DNA of 64,000 bases from an uncultured Mediterraneibacter sp. Lineage in GTDB: Bacteria > Bacillota > Clostridia > Lachnospirales > Lachnospiraceae. Position 1 is the stretch's first letter, and each line of letters starts with the position of its first letter. This document shows positions 7,719 to 16,662 of the stretch, piece by piece. The notes under the pieces were generated by a model. It saw only the letters and a list, made by a program, of their open reading frames with translations, did no database searches and was not told the origin of the DNA. The translations under genes and the position numbers were made by a program. Location: NCBI GenBank assembly GCA_944383695.1, contig CALWQP010000004.1, positions 1 to 64,000 on the forward strand. The letters run 5' to 3'.

Positions 7719-8711
7719 ATGACAGAGATTCAAGGCAGTGTTTATCTGCGGGAGAGTATGGCAATGGGTGAGAGTATGTATAGCGCGCAGCGCGTGATCA
7801 ATGAAGTGGAGAAGGCGGTTGTAGGGAAGCGGGATGTTCTGACAAAGATCATGACCGCGATACTTGCGGGCGGGCATATCCTGATAGAGGATATCCCGGG
7901 AACAGGGAAGACGACCATGGCGCTGGCGTTTTCGAGGACAATGGGACTGAAGGTAAAAAGGGTCCAGTTCACTCCGGACGTGCTTCCGGCTGATCTGACC
8001 GGATTTACGATCTATCAGAAGGAAACAGGCAAATTCGTCTATCAGCCGGGGGCAGCCATCTGCAACCTGCTCCTGGCTGACGAGATCAACCGGACGTCTC
8101 CGAAGACGCAGTCAGCGCTCCTGGAAGTAATGGAGGAAAAGCAGGTGACCGTGGACGGGGTCACACACAGGACAGGAGAGCCGTTTATCGTCATCGCTAC
8201 AGAGAATCCGGCAGGTTCAGCAGGAACGCAGCTTCTCCCGGAATCCCAGCTGGACCGGTTTATGATCTGCGTCAGCATGGGCTATCCTACTGTGGAGGAA
8301 GAGATGGAGATATTGAAACGAGACCAGAAAAAAGGATCGATCAGCGTGGAGATGGAACCGGTCCTCGACGCGGCACAGCTTCTTGCCATGCGCTCGGAGG
8401 TATCGGAGATATTTGTGCATGAACGCATTTACCGGTATATCGCGGAGCTGGCAAAGGCGACCAGGGAGAATGAGTGGACGGAGCTGGGGATCAGTCCGAG
8501 AGGGACTGTGGCGCTGACGGCAATGGCAAAGGCGTGTGCATGGATGAAAGGGAGAGCTTATGTGATTCCTGCGGATGTGCAGGAAGTATTCCCATGTGTG
8601 GCGGGCCACAGGCTCTTTCTGAATATGAAGGCAAAGGTGGGGCGTATCCGGGTAGATGAACTGATCCGGCAGACGCTGGAGAATGTCCCTGCTCCGGCGC
8701 TTAGAGGGTGA
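7719..8711 (+). CDS. MoxR family AAA+ ATPase
   Basis: AAA+ ATPase of 330 residues of the MoxR/RavA branch. Walker A is DIPGTGKTT near residue 57, Walker B LLADEINR near 118, sensor 1 ATENPAG near 155, and the C-terminal lid domain contains SPRGTVAL. MoxR ATPases act as chaperones that mature or insert partner proteins. The ribosome binding site before 7719 is weak, and internal ATG codons at 7758, 7764 and 7776 are possible true starts. The gene overlaps the DUF58 gene (GTGA) and with the transglutaminase gene forms the widespread MoxR-DUF58-transglutaminase operon. Confidence 0.9.
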   Translation: MTEIQGSVYLRESMAMGESMYSAQRVINEVEKAVVGKRDVLTKIMTAILAGGHILIEDIPGTGKTTMALAFSRTMGLKVKRVQFTPDVLPADLTGFTIYQKETGKFVYQPGAAICNLLLADEINRTSPKTQSALLEVMEEKQVTVDGVTHRTGEPFIVIATENPAGSAGTQLLPESQLDRFMICVSMGYPTVEEEMEILKRDQKKGSISVEMEPVLDAAQLLAMRSEVSEIFVHERIYRYIAELAKATRENEWTELGISPRGTVALTAMAKACAWMKGRAYVIPADVQEVFPCVAGHRLFLNMKAKVGRIRVDELIRQTLENVPAPALRG

Positions 8712-9772
8712 CGGTCATGATAAAGAGGCTGGCAGGGTATCTTGTCCTGCTGCTTGCGGCGGCATACTTGTATTTTATGTATAATGAGACGGTCATTTCG
8801 GGAATCCTTGTGTTCCTCATCCTGTATCTGCCGGCGTCAGCACTGTATCTGATCCTGATACAAGGCAAGATAGACGCAGATCTGGGACGAGTCCCGGCCA
8901 TGGGGGAAGCGGAAAAAAAGATCCGTGCAGGGGCAGTTGTAAGAAACAGGGCCCGCATGATGAGCATCCGTTATGAAGTGTTCCTCACATTGGGAAATAT
9001 CCACGATAAGAAGCGGAAAAAGAGAAAGTATGCAGGCTCTGTCCCCGCAGGTGGTGAAGAGACTCTGTGGTGTGAATTTGAGACAGGGCGGTGCGGCAGT
9101 ATTGAGGTGAGGATCGATACCATCAGGGTCTATGACTTTCTCGGTATTTTCTTCCTGCGTAAGAAAGTGAAGAAAAGGGCATCTGTAAAGATACTGCCTC
9201 AGTTCAGCCTGATGCCTGTGGAGATTACAAGAAAGACAAGAGAGTTTCAGGCGGAAGCGGAAGAGTATTCCGGGGAGAAAAGGGGAGACGACCCTTCAGA
9301 AATCTACCAGATAAGAGAATACCGGGTCATGGATTCTCTAAAGGACATTCATTGGAAATTAAGCGTCAAAGAGGAAGAACTGATGGTAAAGGAGAGGGGA
9401 TTTCCTCTGGGATGTACTGTCTTGATCTGGTTCGATGTAAGGGCAGGGAAAGTGTCTGCAGAAGGATTCTCAAAGATGGTCGAGAGGGCGGCCTCCCTGT
9501 CAGTTACCCTGGCAGAAGAGAAATGTATTCATATGGCAGCCTGGTATGAAGAGAAGAACGAGCGTATCGTGAAGTGGCGGGTGCGGGATGAGGAAAGCGC
9601 CTGCAGTATGATCTGGCGGCTTCTTGATCTGGAGCCATGCAGGGATATAAAAAAGAGAGACGCCTGCTATGAGGATACCTTTAAGGGCCAGGAGTTCAGC
9701 AGTATCGTGATCATAGACGGCGCGGGGAAGATATGGAAAGACGGCGAAGCGCCAGAGCTGCTCCGGCTGTGA
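8708..9772 (+). CDS. DUF58 domain-containing membrane protein
   Basis: Protein of 354 residues with two N-terminal transmembrane helices (about 8-26 and 29-48), a beta-rich middle part and the DUF58 core near residues 195-240, where GDDPSEIYQIREYRVMD and IHWKLS are recognisable. The C-terminal part should have a VWA-like fold (VLIWFDV near residue 240), though the usual DxSxS is not intact. The GTG at 8708 overlaps the moxR stop. An ATG at 8717 is an alternative. Partner proteins of MoxR ATPases are typically of this kind. Cellular role is unknown; a link to envelope or extracellular protein maturation is inferred from the operon. Confidence 0.85.
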   Translation: MTVMIKRLAGYLVLLLAAAYLYFMYNETVISGILVFLILYLPASALYLILIQGKIDADLGRVPAMGEAEKKIRAGAVVRNRARMMSIRYEVFLTLGNIHDKKRKKRKYAGSVPAGGEETLWCEFETGRCGSIEVRIDTIRVYDFLGIFFLRKKVKKRASVKILPQFSLMPVEITRKTREFQAEAEEYSGEKRGDDPSEIYQIREYRVMDSLKDIHWKLSVKEEELMVKERGFPLGCTVLIWFDVRAGKVSAEGFSKMVERAASLSVTLAEEKCIHMAAWYEEKNERIVKWRVRDEESACSMIWRLLDLEPCRDIKKRDACYEDTFKGQEFSSIVIIDGAGKIWKDGEAPELLRL

Positions 9773-9808
9773 GACAGATGTGGCAGATAAGTGAAAAGGG
9801 GTGAAGGA

Positions 9809-11899
9809 ATGGACAGAAAAAGTCCGGGGATAACAATATACCGGAAAGCACCCGGGGGAAAAACCGGGAGTAAGGAGCGCTTGTCCGAAGGGATTCTCTT
9901 TTTCGTTGCTGTTTCCTTTCTTGGGACGGTATGGTGGAATACATTCCTTTCCGTGTTTTTCCCGGGAGCGGATGGCAGATGGCTGTATGGGAGTCTTGTC
10001 ATTGTGACGTTTGGGCTTACATTCCTTATATGCCGCGCTGGAGGCTGGACAGTGCTCCCTGTCTTTCTGGTGTCGGGGGTTTTTCTCTGGAGAAACAGGG
10101 AGTCAGTAGAAAGTCTGTTTTTTCAGGGCAGCAGCCCGGATACACGACTTGCAGGAGTGATGGCGGCTGTGCTGACAATTCCTGTGCTGGTATTGTGGAT
10201 ATTCGTCATTCGTTCCGGAAAAGCAAAGACAGTGGCGGGCGCCGCGGCGGCGGCCCCTTTCATCGCAGCGGCATGCGCAGGTTATTTTCCCTCATTCAGA
10301 GCTTCGTGGCTTCTTCTATTTGCGGGCGTGATGTACTATGTTGCGGGAGCTTTGGGGAAAATGCCGTTTTTGAAGAAAGTGCTGTCCCTTGTCATAGCGG
10401 CAGGATGTTTTGCTCTCCTCGCAGGGATTTCTGTTTTTGCAGGGAGTTATCTGGATACCGGGCGGGAGGTGGAAGGCAGCTTCTACCAGATAGCACGTGA
10501 GACGCTCCGCACAGATTTTGTGGGAGGGATTGAGAGGCTGATGCAGAGGGAAGCCAGAGAGGCCCCTGATCCGGAGAGAGCAGATGAAGTTCAGGAGGAA
10601 ATGGAGCAGGAACAGCAGGAAGAGGCTGGACTGGCAGCGGAAGAGGAACCGCAGACGCCGGAAGCAGCAGGCGATGGCCCGGCAGGGACAGAGGGGAGTA
10701 TGGACCGTCTGAAAGAAATCAGCTCCTTTGAGCCCGATCCCCTGGCCCATTCCTCAGTGATTGTTTTGCAGGAAAAGCCGCGTAATACTGTGTACGTGGC
10801 GCAGCGGACCGGAATTGCTTATACCGGGGACACATGGGAAGAAGGAGAAGATCAGGGAGTGTTTCTTCCCGAAGAATATCTGACATATCCTGAGGGACTG
10901 GATCAGCTTGAGGAACTGTGCCGGGACTGGGAGATAAGTTCCTACAATGCCGTGGGACATCAGATTGACGAAGCCTTTGCCTCCCTGGCAGTTTATGATA
11001 CAGATCCGGGACCTACTCCTGCATCAGAGGACTTTGCAGAATATTTTCTGTTTGAAAACCATAAAGGGTTCTGTGTCCATTTTGCCACCGCGGCTGCGCT
11101 TCTCTACCGCATGTGCGGCTATCCTTCGGCATATGTGGAAGGGTATGCAGTGCCGGCATCTGCCTTTTATCAGGCGGAGGACGGCTCCTGGCAGGCCTAT
11201 ATCGACGGCAGCATGGGGCATGCGTGGTGCCGGGTATACGATGAGGATGAGGGAGGCTGGGTGAACAGGGAACACACTCCGGCAGCTTCGGGGAGCGTGA
11301 CAGAAAAGATGTCTGAGGCAGAGCCCCGGACTGAGGCTGACCGTGGGGATAATATCATCCGGGGCCTGAGGACTGCGGCAGCAGTTCTTATCCTGCTTCT
11401 GTTCCTGGCAGGTGCATTTCTGCTCCAGGCAGCATTCAGGTGGAGAAAGCGCAGGGCAGGGATGGCGTATACTGCGGAAGGCAGTGGGATACCGGCAATG
11501 TACGATGCGGTCCTGAAGACGGCAAAGGCTGCCGGAGGCTCCGGGAAAGGCTCTGCGGACACATATGCGCGCGGCTCCGCAGACGGTCTGGGCATGGGGC
11601 GGCTGGATGCGCTGAAATCGAACTTCCCACAGATCAGCGGAGAAGAGTGGGATTGGTTCCATGAGCAGGTAATGCATACACTTTTCTATCACCCGGACAT
11701 CGGAAGGGAGGAATGGAAAAGGGCATACAGGCTGTACCGGAGATTCTCAGAGACCGCCAGGGCGCGGATGGGAGCAGGAAAACGCCTGATCTTCCGTTAC
11801 GTATACTGTCTGGATGTTTCTCCCCGGATGAAGACAAAGAAAAAGAAGAAAAACAGAAAAAGGAGAATACCAGACGATATGAAGATTTACAGAAACTGA
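9809..11899 (+). CDS. Membrane-bound transglutaminase-like protein
   Basis: Membrane protein of about 696 residues. The N-terminal third has five or six hydrophobic helices. A linker rich in Glu and Gln follows (about residues 245-300), then a transglutaminase-like domain with catalytic Cys near residue 421 in GFCVHFATAA, His near 470 in GHAWCRVY, and a following Asp-rich strand. One more helix lies near residue 525, and the cytoplasmic tail resembles the DUF4129-like ends of the family. ATG 9809 is preceded by a fair site (AGGGGTGAAGGA); GTG 9791 is an alternative start. It belongs to the MoxR-DUF58 operon. The substrate is unknown and the active site appears intact. Confidence 0.88.
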   Translation: MDRKSPGITIYRKAPGGKTGSKERLSEGILFFVAVSFLGTVWWNTFLSVFFPGADGRWLYGSLVIVTFGLTFLICRAGGWTVLPVFLVSGVFLWRNRESVESLFFQGSSPDTRLAGVMAAVLTIPVLVLWIFVIRSGKAKTVAGAAAAAPFIAAACAGYFPSFRASWLLLFAGVMYYVAGALGKMPFLKKVLSLVIAAGCFALLAGISVFAGSYLDTGREVEGSFYQIARETLRTDFVGGIERLMQREAREAPDPERADEVQEEMEQEQQEEAGLAAEEEPQTPEAAGDGPAGTEGSMDRLKEISSFEPDPLAHSSVIVLQEKPRNTVYVAQRTGIAYTGDTWEEGEDQGVFLPEEYLTYPEGLDQLEELCRDWEISSYNAVGHQIDEAFASLAVYDTDPGPTPASEDFAEYFLFENHKGFCVHFATAAALLYRMCGYPSAYVEGYAVPASAFYQAEDGSWQAYIDGSMGHAWCRVYDEDEGGWVNREHTPAASGSVTEKMSEAEPRTEADRGDNIIRGLRTAAAVLILLLFLAGAFLLQAAFRWRKRRAGMAYTAEGSGIPAMYDAVLKTAKAAGGSGKGSADTYARGSADGLGMGRLDALKSNFPQISGEEWDWFHEQVMHTLFYHPDIGREEWKRAYRLYRRFSETARARMGAGKRLIFRYVYCLDVSPRMKTKKKKKNRKRRIPDDMKIYRN

Positions 11900-11982
11900 C
11901 GGTGATCTTGAAAAAGAGAAAGGTCCGGATGCATAAATTGCATACCTGTATACAATCCAAGGGAAATTCTTTTAATACACCG

Positions 11983-12012
11983 TTGCAAGATGCTGTCGAA
12001 CAATGCTATAAT
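11983..12012 (+). promoter_or_regulatory. Promoter of the DUF5717 operon
   Basis: TTGCAA (11983-11988), 18 bp, TATAAT (12007-12012). It gives the DUF5717-DUF5716-TPR genes their own transcript, although read-through from the transglutaminase gene 161 bases upstream is possible. Confidence 0.6.
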
Positions 12013-12060
12013 TCAAAGTAGCGTACTTTTGCCCCGGGGCAGGAGAAGAATTGTGAGTAG

Positions 12061-15000
12061 GTGACTGATTTGAAAAATAAGATCAAGCGATTTGCCAAAG
12101 GGGATTTTCACATCCCGCAGCCGGAAATCATCTTTCCTGAGACACGGATCATCATGCGTGTCGGCGAGGGAGAGAAATACAGAGGGAGCTTCTCGCTCCA
12201 GAACCAGGGGGAGGGGACCATACGAGGTCTTGTATATCCCTCCTCTTATCGTGTTCAGTGTGACGAGCAGGGTTTTGACGGCAATCCAGTCAATATTTAT
12301 TATACATATGACGGCAGCGGGCTTCTGCCCGGGCATGTGGAGCACGGCAAATTTACCATTGTCTGTAACGGCGGGGAATATGACGTGGCGTTTTCCGCGA
12401 TCATTGAAAAGCCGTTTGTGATGACGAGTTACGGCAAGATACAGAGCCTTGAAGATTTTAAAAAGCTTTCGTTCCGGGATGCGGCTGAGGCGGTGAAGCT
12501 GTTCCGCTCCAGAGATTTCTATGAAATCCTGAAATACGAGGATAAACGGATACAGGCGCTTTATGACAATATGCGTAAATGGGAGCTGGACCAGCAGGCG
12601 CTGGAAGAATTTCTTGTGGGGTGCAAGCAGAAAGAGAAGATATTCCTGACTCTGGAGGAAGAGAGCAGGGCCTTCATCTCTCTCTCAGAAGCCCGCAAGG
12701 AGACTTTTACAGTCAAGAAGAATACATGGGGTTATCTGGAGATCGATGTGCGGACGGAGGGAGAGTTCCTCTCAGTGGAGCATACGCGGGTCACCACAGA
12801 AGAGTTTATTGGAAACTCTTACCGTCTGGAATATTTCCTGGATGTTGAAAAGCTTCACGAAGGAAGCAATTTCGGCAGGGTCATCCTGGAGTCGCCTTAC
12901 GAGAGCCTGACATATGAGATCGTGGTGGAAAAGGATGTAAAAAGAGATGAGGAGCGGCGGGCCAATGACCGGGAGTTCGCCGGGATCATACGCAACTATT
13001 TGAAATATGAGGGCGGAAGGATGGAGCTTTCCGACTGGATAGAAGAGGCGGTGCGGCGGATCAGCCATTTAAGGGACATGGACCCGAAGAACGAATTCTA
13101 CCTGCTTTTCCATGCCCATATCTGCCTGATCGGAGGCAGGGCGGAAGAGGCGAAGTGGCTCCTTGAATCTTATAATTATAACAGGTTTGCCATAGGAAAA
13201 GATGTGGAACTGAGTTCGTATTATCTTTACCTGACTACATTTCTGTCCAGCGATACCATCGGACAGAGGAAGGTGGCAGAGGAGCTTTCTCGAACATTCA
13301 TGAAGCATCCGGACAGCTGGAAGATCCTGTGCATGCTGGTAGAGGTGGATTCGGAGTATAAGATCTACAGCGAGAGGCTGCGCGCCCTGGAGAAACAGTT
13401 TTATGAGGAAAAATCTCACAGCATCTGGTTCTATCTTCAGGCTTTCAAGTGTTTCCGGGATAAGAGTTCTTCCCTGAAGAAACTGGGAGAGTTCGAAGTG
13501 CGCGTCCTGCTCTTTGCGGTGAAGCATAAGCTGATGACAAGAGAGCTGGCGCTTTACACGGCGAATCTTGCCAGCCAGATGAAGGTGTTTGACAGACATC
13601 TCTATGATGTCCTTGTGCTTTCTTACAAAATATATCAGGAGGCGATGATCCTCACATCCATCTGCACTTTGCTGATCAAGGGAAACTGTGTGGACAGGAA
13701 ATATTTTAAATGGTATCAGAAGGCAGTGGAAGCAGAACTTAAGATCGCGCAGCTCTATGAGTATTACATGGCATCCGTTGTCCCGGGACAGTTCCATAAG
13801 GCGCTGCCCAGGTCTGTGTACCTGTATTTTATGCATGGCAATTCACTGGATTACCATAAATGCGCGTTCCTGTACGCCAACCTGATCACTTATGAAGATG
13901 AGGCGAGCGAGATCTATGCTCATTACAGAGATGAGATGGAAGCGTTTGCATGGAATCAGCTTGACCGCAGGAATGTGGACGAGCAGCTTCGTATCATATA
14001 CAAGCGCTTTGTCGTAGAATCAGCCATGAATCCGGAAAGGGTCAAGGCTCTGTACGATGTGTGCCATGCGTATTGGATCACAACAAAAGTCCCGGATATG
14101 AAATACATCCATGTGATCGCAGAGGATGGGACGATCACCCAGAAGGCGCCCTACACGGAGAACGGCGCCCGGGTATTTCTGTATGCCAAGACGGACCGGC
14201 TCGTGTGGGAAGCAAAGGACGGCAGGCATTACACGGATTCCATTCCTTATGAAAGCAAACGGCTCTTTTACGAGCTGCGCTACATGGATATGTGCAGGAA
14301 ATATATCAATGGGCTGCGCAGGAACAGGGAGGAAGAGGAAGCCCAGGAGCTGACGCTGGATGTGGTACGTGAGAAAGGCCTGGAGAACTATACGGAAGAA
14401 GAGATGCTGGGGCTTTGCAGCAGGACGATCAGGGAAAACAACTATGAAAATGATGATTTCCTCACGTATGTGTGTTTTGAACTGTTCAAAAAGCAGCAGT
14501 ATGACAAAGTGATCCTGACCTATCTGGCCAACTATTACTGCGGCGCTACCCCGGACATGAAGGTGCTCTGGAGGGAGGCAAGGGATTATGAGATACACAC
14601 CCATAAACTTGCGGAGCGGATTCTCACCCAGATGCTTTTCTCGGAGGAACTCTTCCAGGAGGCGCAGATTTTTGAACAGTACTATGCAGAAGGAGCTTAT
14701 TTCCGCCTGCAGCAGGCATATCTGGCCTATGTGTCCAGGGAGTATGTGGTTGAGGAGAGGAAGATCGGGCGCAGTGTGATCGACATCATCTGCCGCGAAT
14801 ATGAAAAAGGGGAGGACACGATCGATATCTGCAAGATTGCTGTGCTCAAATATTATTCCGGCAGGGAGTATAATGCGCAGACACGCAGGGCACTGAAGAA
14901 ATTCCTTCAGGAGTTGTGCGCGAAGCAGATCTATTTTCCATTTTTCCTTTCTTACGAAAAGGACTGGCTGATCGAGCAGCAGCTATGGGATAAGACGCTG

Positions 15001-15363
15001 ATCGAGTACAAGGGCCAGAAGGGCAGCAGGGTCATGCTCTATTATCAGCTCCAGAAAGGCGGAGAGGAGCCGGCGGATTATTCTACGGAGATCCTGACTC
15101 CCATGTACGAGAATCTCTATGTGAAGAAATTCGTGCTCTTTGCCAATGAGAAGCTGAAATACTATTTTAAAGAGACCATTGACGGAAATTCCTACCGCAG
15201 TGATAAAGAGACGTGTGTAAGGGAAACAGAGCCCGGAGAACAGGGCAGATACGGAAGGCTGAATGACATCCTTACAGAGTCCGGAGTCAAGCAGCGCAGG
15301 AGAAAGATGCAGGAATACGCGCTGGAGGATGCGGCGGCAGTCCATATGTTCACACAGGAATAA
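12061..15363 (+). CDS. DUF5717 protein: Ig-like domains plus helical solenoid
   Basis: Large soluble protein of 1100 residues, recognisable as DUF5717, a family I know only from Lachnospiraceae and relatives. It begins with a GTG. Residues about 25-120 look like a beta-sandwich of the type LxNxGxGxIxGxV...FxGN...LxxGxxxGxFxIxxNGGxY. A second, more diverged copy lies at about 215-300. The remaining 750 residues are almost entirely helical and rich in Tyr, Leu and charged residues, as in TPR-like solenoids. No signal peptide or membrane helix is visible. It leads an operon with an Hsp70-like DUF5716 protein and a TPR protein. A scaffold or client-binding partner role is inferred. Confidence 0.8.
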   Translation: MTDLKNKIKRFAKGDFHIPQPEIIFPETRIIMRVGEGEKYRGSFSLQNQGEGTIRGLVYPSSYRVQCDEQGFDGNPVNIYYTYDGSGLLPGHVEHGKFTIVCNGGEYDVAFSAIIEKPFVMTSYGKIQSLEDFKKLSFRDAAEAVKLFRSRDFYEILKYEDKRIQALYDNMRKWELDQQALEEFLVGCKQKEKIFLTLEEESRAFISLSEARKETFTVKKNTWGYLEIDVRTEGEFLSVEHTRVTTEEFIGNSYRLEYFLDVEKLHEGSNFGRVILESPYESLTYEIVVEKDVKRDEERRANDREFAGIIRNYLKYEGGRMELSDWIEEAVRRISHLRDMDPKNEFYLLFHAHICLIGGRAEEAKWLLESYNYNRFAIGKDVELSSYYLYLTTFLSSDTIGQRKVAEELSRTFMKHPDSWKILCMLVEVDSEYKIYSERLRALEKQFYEEKSHSIWFYLQAFKCFRDKSSSLKKLGEFEVRVLLFAVKHKLMTRELALYTANLASQMKVFDRHLYDVLVLSYKIYQEAMILTSICTLLIKGNCVDRKYFKWYQKAVEAELKIAQLYEYYMASVVPGQFHKALPRSVYLYFMHGNSLDYHKCAFLYANLITYEDEASEIYAHYRDEMEAFAWNQLDRRNVDEQLRIIYKRFVVESAMNPERVKALYDVCHAYWITTKVPDMKYIHVIAEDGTITQKAPYTENGARVFLYAKTDRLVWEAKDGRHYTDSIPYESKRLFYELRYMDMCRKYINGLRRNREEEEAQELTLDVVREKGLENYTEEEMLGLCSRTIRENNYENDDFLTYVCFELFKKQQYDKVILTYLANYYCGATPDMKVLWREARDYEIHTHKLAERILTQMLFSEELFQEAQIFEQYYAEGAYFRLQQAYLAYVSREYVVEERKIGRSVIDIICREYEKGEDTIDICKIAVLKYYSGREYNAQTRRALKKFLQELCAKQIYFPFFLSYEKDWLIEQQLWDKTLIEYKGQKGSRVMLYYQLQKGGEEPADYSTEILTPMYENLYVKKFVLFANEKLKYYFKETIDGNSYRSDKETCVRETEPGEQGRYGRLNDILTESGVKQRRRKMQEYALEDAAAVHMFTQE

Positions 15364-15378
15364 GGAGGGTGTCTTTCC

Positions 15379-16662
15379 ATGGGACAAGGCAGTATCATAG
15401 GTTATGAAATAAATGAGAAGACATGCCAGATCAGTTTTTACAACGATCAGGAGCTGGAGCCGGACACGCTTGAGGTGGATTCCGACAACTATCAGATTCC
15501 CCTGATCATCGGAAAACTTCGGGATACATGGGCATACGGCAAGGAGGCAAAACGTCTTGTCACCATAAAGGAAGGTTTTACGGTCACAAGACTTTTGAGC
15601 AAGAGTCTTGCAGGGGACAAGATCGAATTTGGGGAAGAGACATACGACGCGGTCTGGCTTCTCTCACAGTTCATCCAGATGTCTCTTCAGTCTTTCCCAG
15701 AAATTGAAGGGATCGTGTTTACCGTGCCGGTGCTGACCGAGGAACTGGCGCAGATGCTCAGGGGGATTGCCGTGCGCATGAATATTGACAAGCGGCATAT
15801 CTTTATCCAGGATTATAAAGAAAGCTTCTGCAATTATCTGTTCTATCAGCCAAAGGAGCTGTGGCAGTATGACGCGGCGCTCTTCTGCTGTGACCGGAAT
15901 GAGATCCGGGCCTATATGCTCCGGCGTCTCCGCCCGGGACTGGGAGGCGGCAGGACCACCTTTGTGACAGTGGACGAGGTGGCCAGCGCGCATATGAAAG
16001 AACTGGCGGCGGTTTATCCGGTGCTGAATGAGGACAAGGCGAAAGAGGCGGATGCCATGTTCTGTAAGTTTATCGAGAGTGTCTTTGACAAGCGTATCGT
16101 ATCTTCGGTATTTCTTACAGGAGAAGGCTTCGAGAATAACTGGTATCCAAAGGCTCTGAGGGTACTCTGCAACGGACGGCGCGCTTTTATCGGGAACAAC
16201 CTGTACAGCAAGGGCGCGTGTTACACAGCTTACCGGAAGCTTTTCATGCATATCGAGAATCCGGTCTATCTGTCAGAGGACAAGCTGACAGACCAGATCA
16301 CGGTGAATATGAGAGTGGACGGTCAGGAAATGTGGTATCCCATCGTTTCATGGGGAGCCCACTGGTATGAGTCGAACAACCAGTGGGAAGTCCTTATGGA
16401 AGATGTGAAGGATATTGAATTCCACATCGAATCCCTGATCCAGGGGAATGTGAGGACGGAGAAGATTTCTCTTGAAAAATTCCCCAGGCGCGCGGAATAT
16501 TCCATGCGTCTCCAGATCGAGACACTGTTTCTGGATGAAAAGACATGTAAGATCACTGTGCGGGACGCGGGATTTGGCGATTTCTTCCCGCCCACGGATT
16601 TCCATGCGGAGAAGATCATACATTTAGGAGGCAATGATGGGAAATTTAATTCTTTGTCATGA
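15379..16662 (+). CDS. DUF5716 protein, probable Hsp70/actin-fold pseudo-ATPase
   Basis: Soluble protein of 427 residues. By eye it follows the order of an Hsp70 nucleotide-binding domain: an N-terminal strand-turn IIGYEINEKT in the phosphate-1 position. Residues about 114-155 (FTVPVLTEELAQMLR then IFIQDYKESFCNYLF) align with the DnaK ITVPAYFNDAQRQ...INEPTAAALAY region. The segment VFLTGEGFENN then GNNLYSKGACY aligns with the adenosine-binding VGG...PDEAVAIGA region. The glycine-rich phosphate loops are replaced (ALFCCDRNEI where Hsp70 has a DLGGGT loop), so ATP hydrolysis is doubtful. A C-terminal beta-rich part follows. The alignment is my inference; the Pfam label alone gives no function. 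Confidence 0.75.
   Translation: MGQGSIIGYEINEKTCQISFYNDQELEPDTLEVDSDNYQIPLIIGKLRDTWAYGKEAKRLVTIKEGFTVTRLLSKSLAGDKIEFGEETYDAVWLLSQFIQMSLQSFPEIEGIVFTVPVLTEELAQMLRGIAVRMNIDKRHIFIQDYKESFCNYLFYQPKELWQYDAALFCCDRNEIRAYMLRRLRPGLGGGRTTFVTVDEVASAHMKELAAVYPVLNEDKAKEADAMFCKFIESVFDKRIVSSVFLTGEGFENNWYPKALRVLCNGRRAFIGNNLYSKGACYTAYRKLFMHIENPVYLSEDKLTDQITVNMRVDGQEMWYPIVSWGAHWYESNNQWEVLMEDVKDIEFHIESLIQGNVRTEKISLEKFPRRAEYSMRLQIETLFLDEKTCKITVRDAGFGDFFPPTDFHAEKIIHLGGNDGKFNSLS

Noticed and set aside
13069-13836. Long open frame on the - strand inside the DUF5717 gene
   Set aside because: It lies opposite a well-supported gene, has no ribosome binding site and a His/Leu-rich composition typical of antisense shadows.
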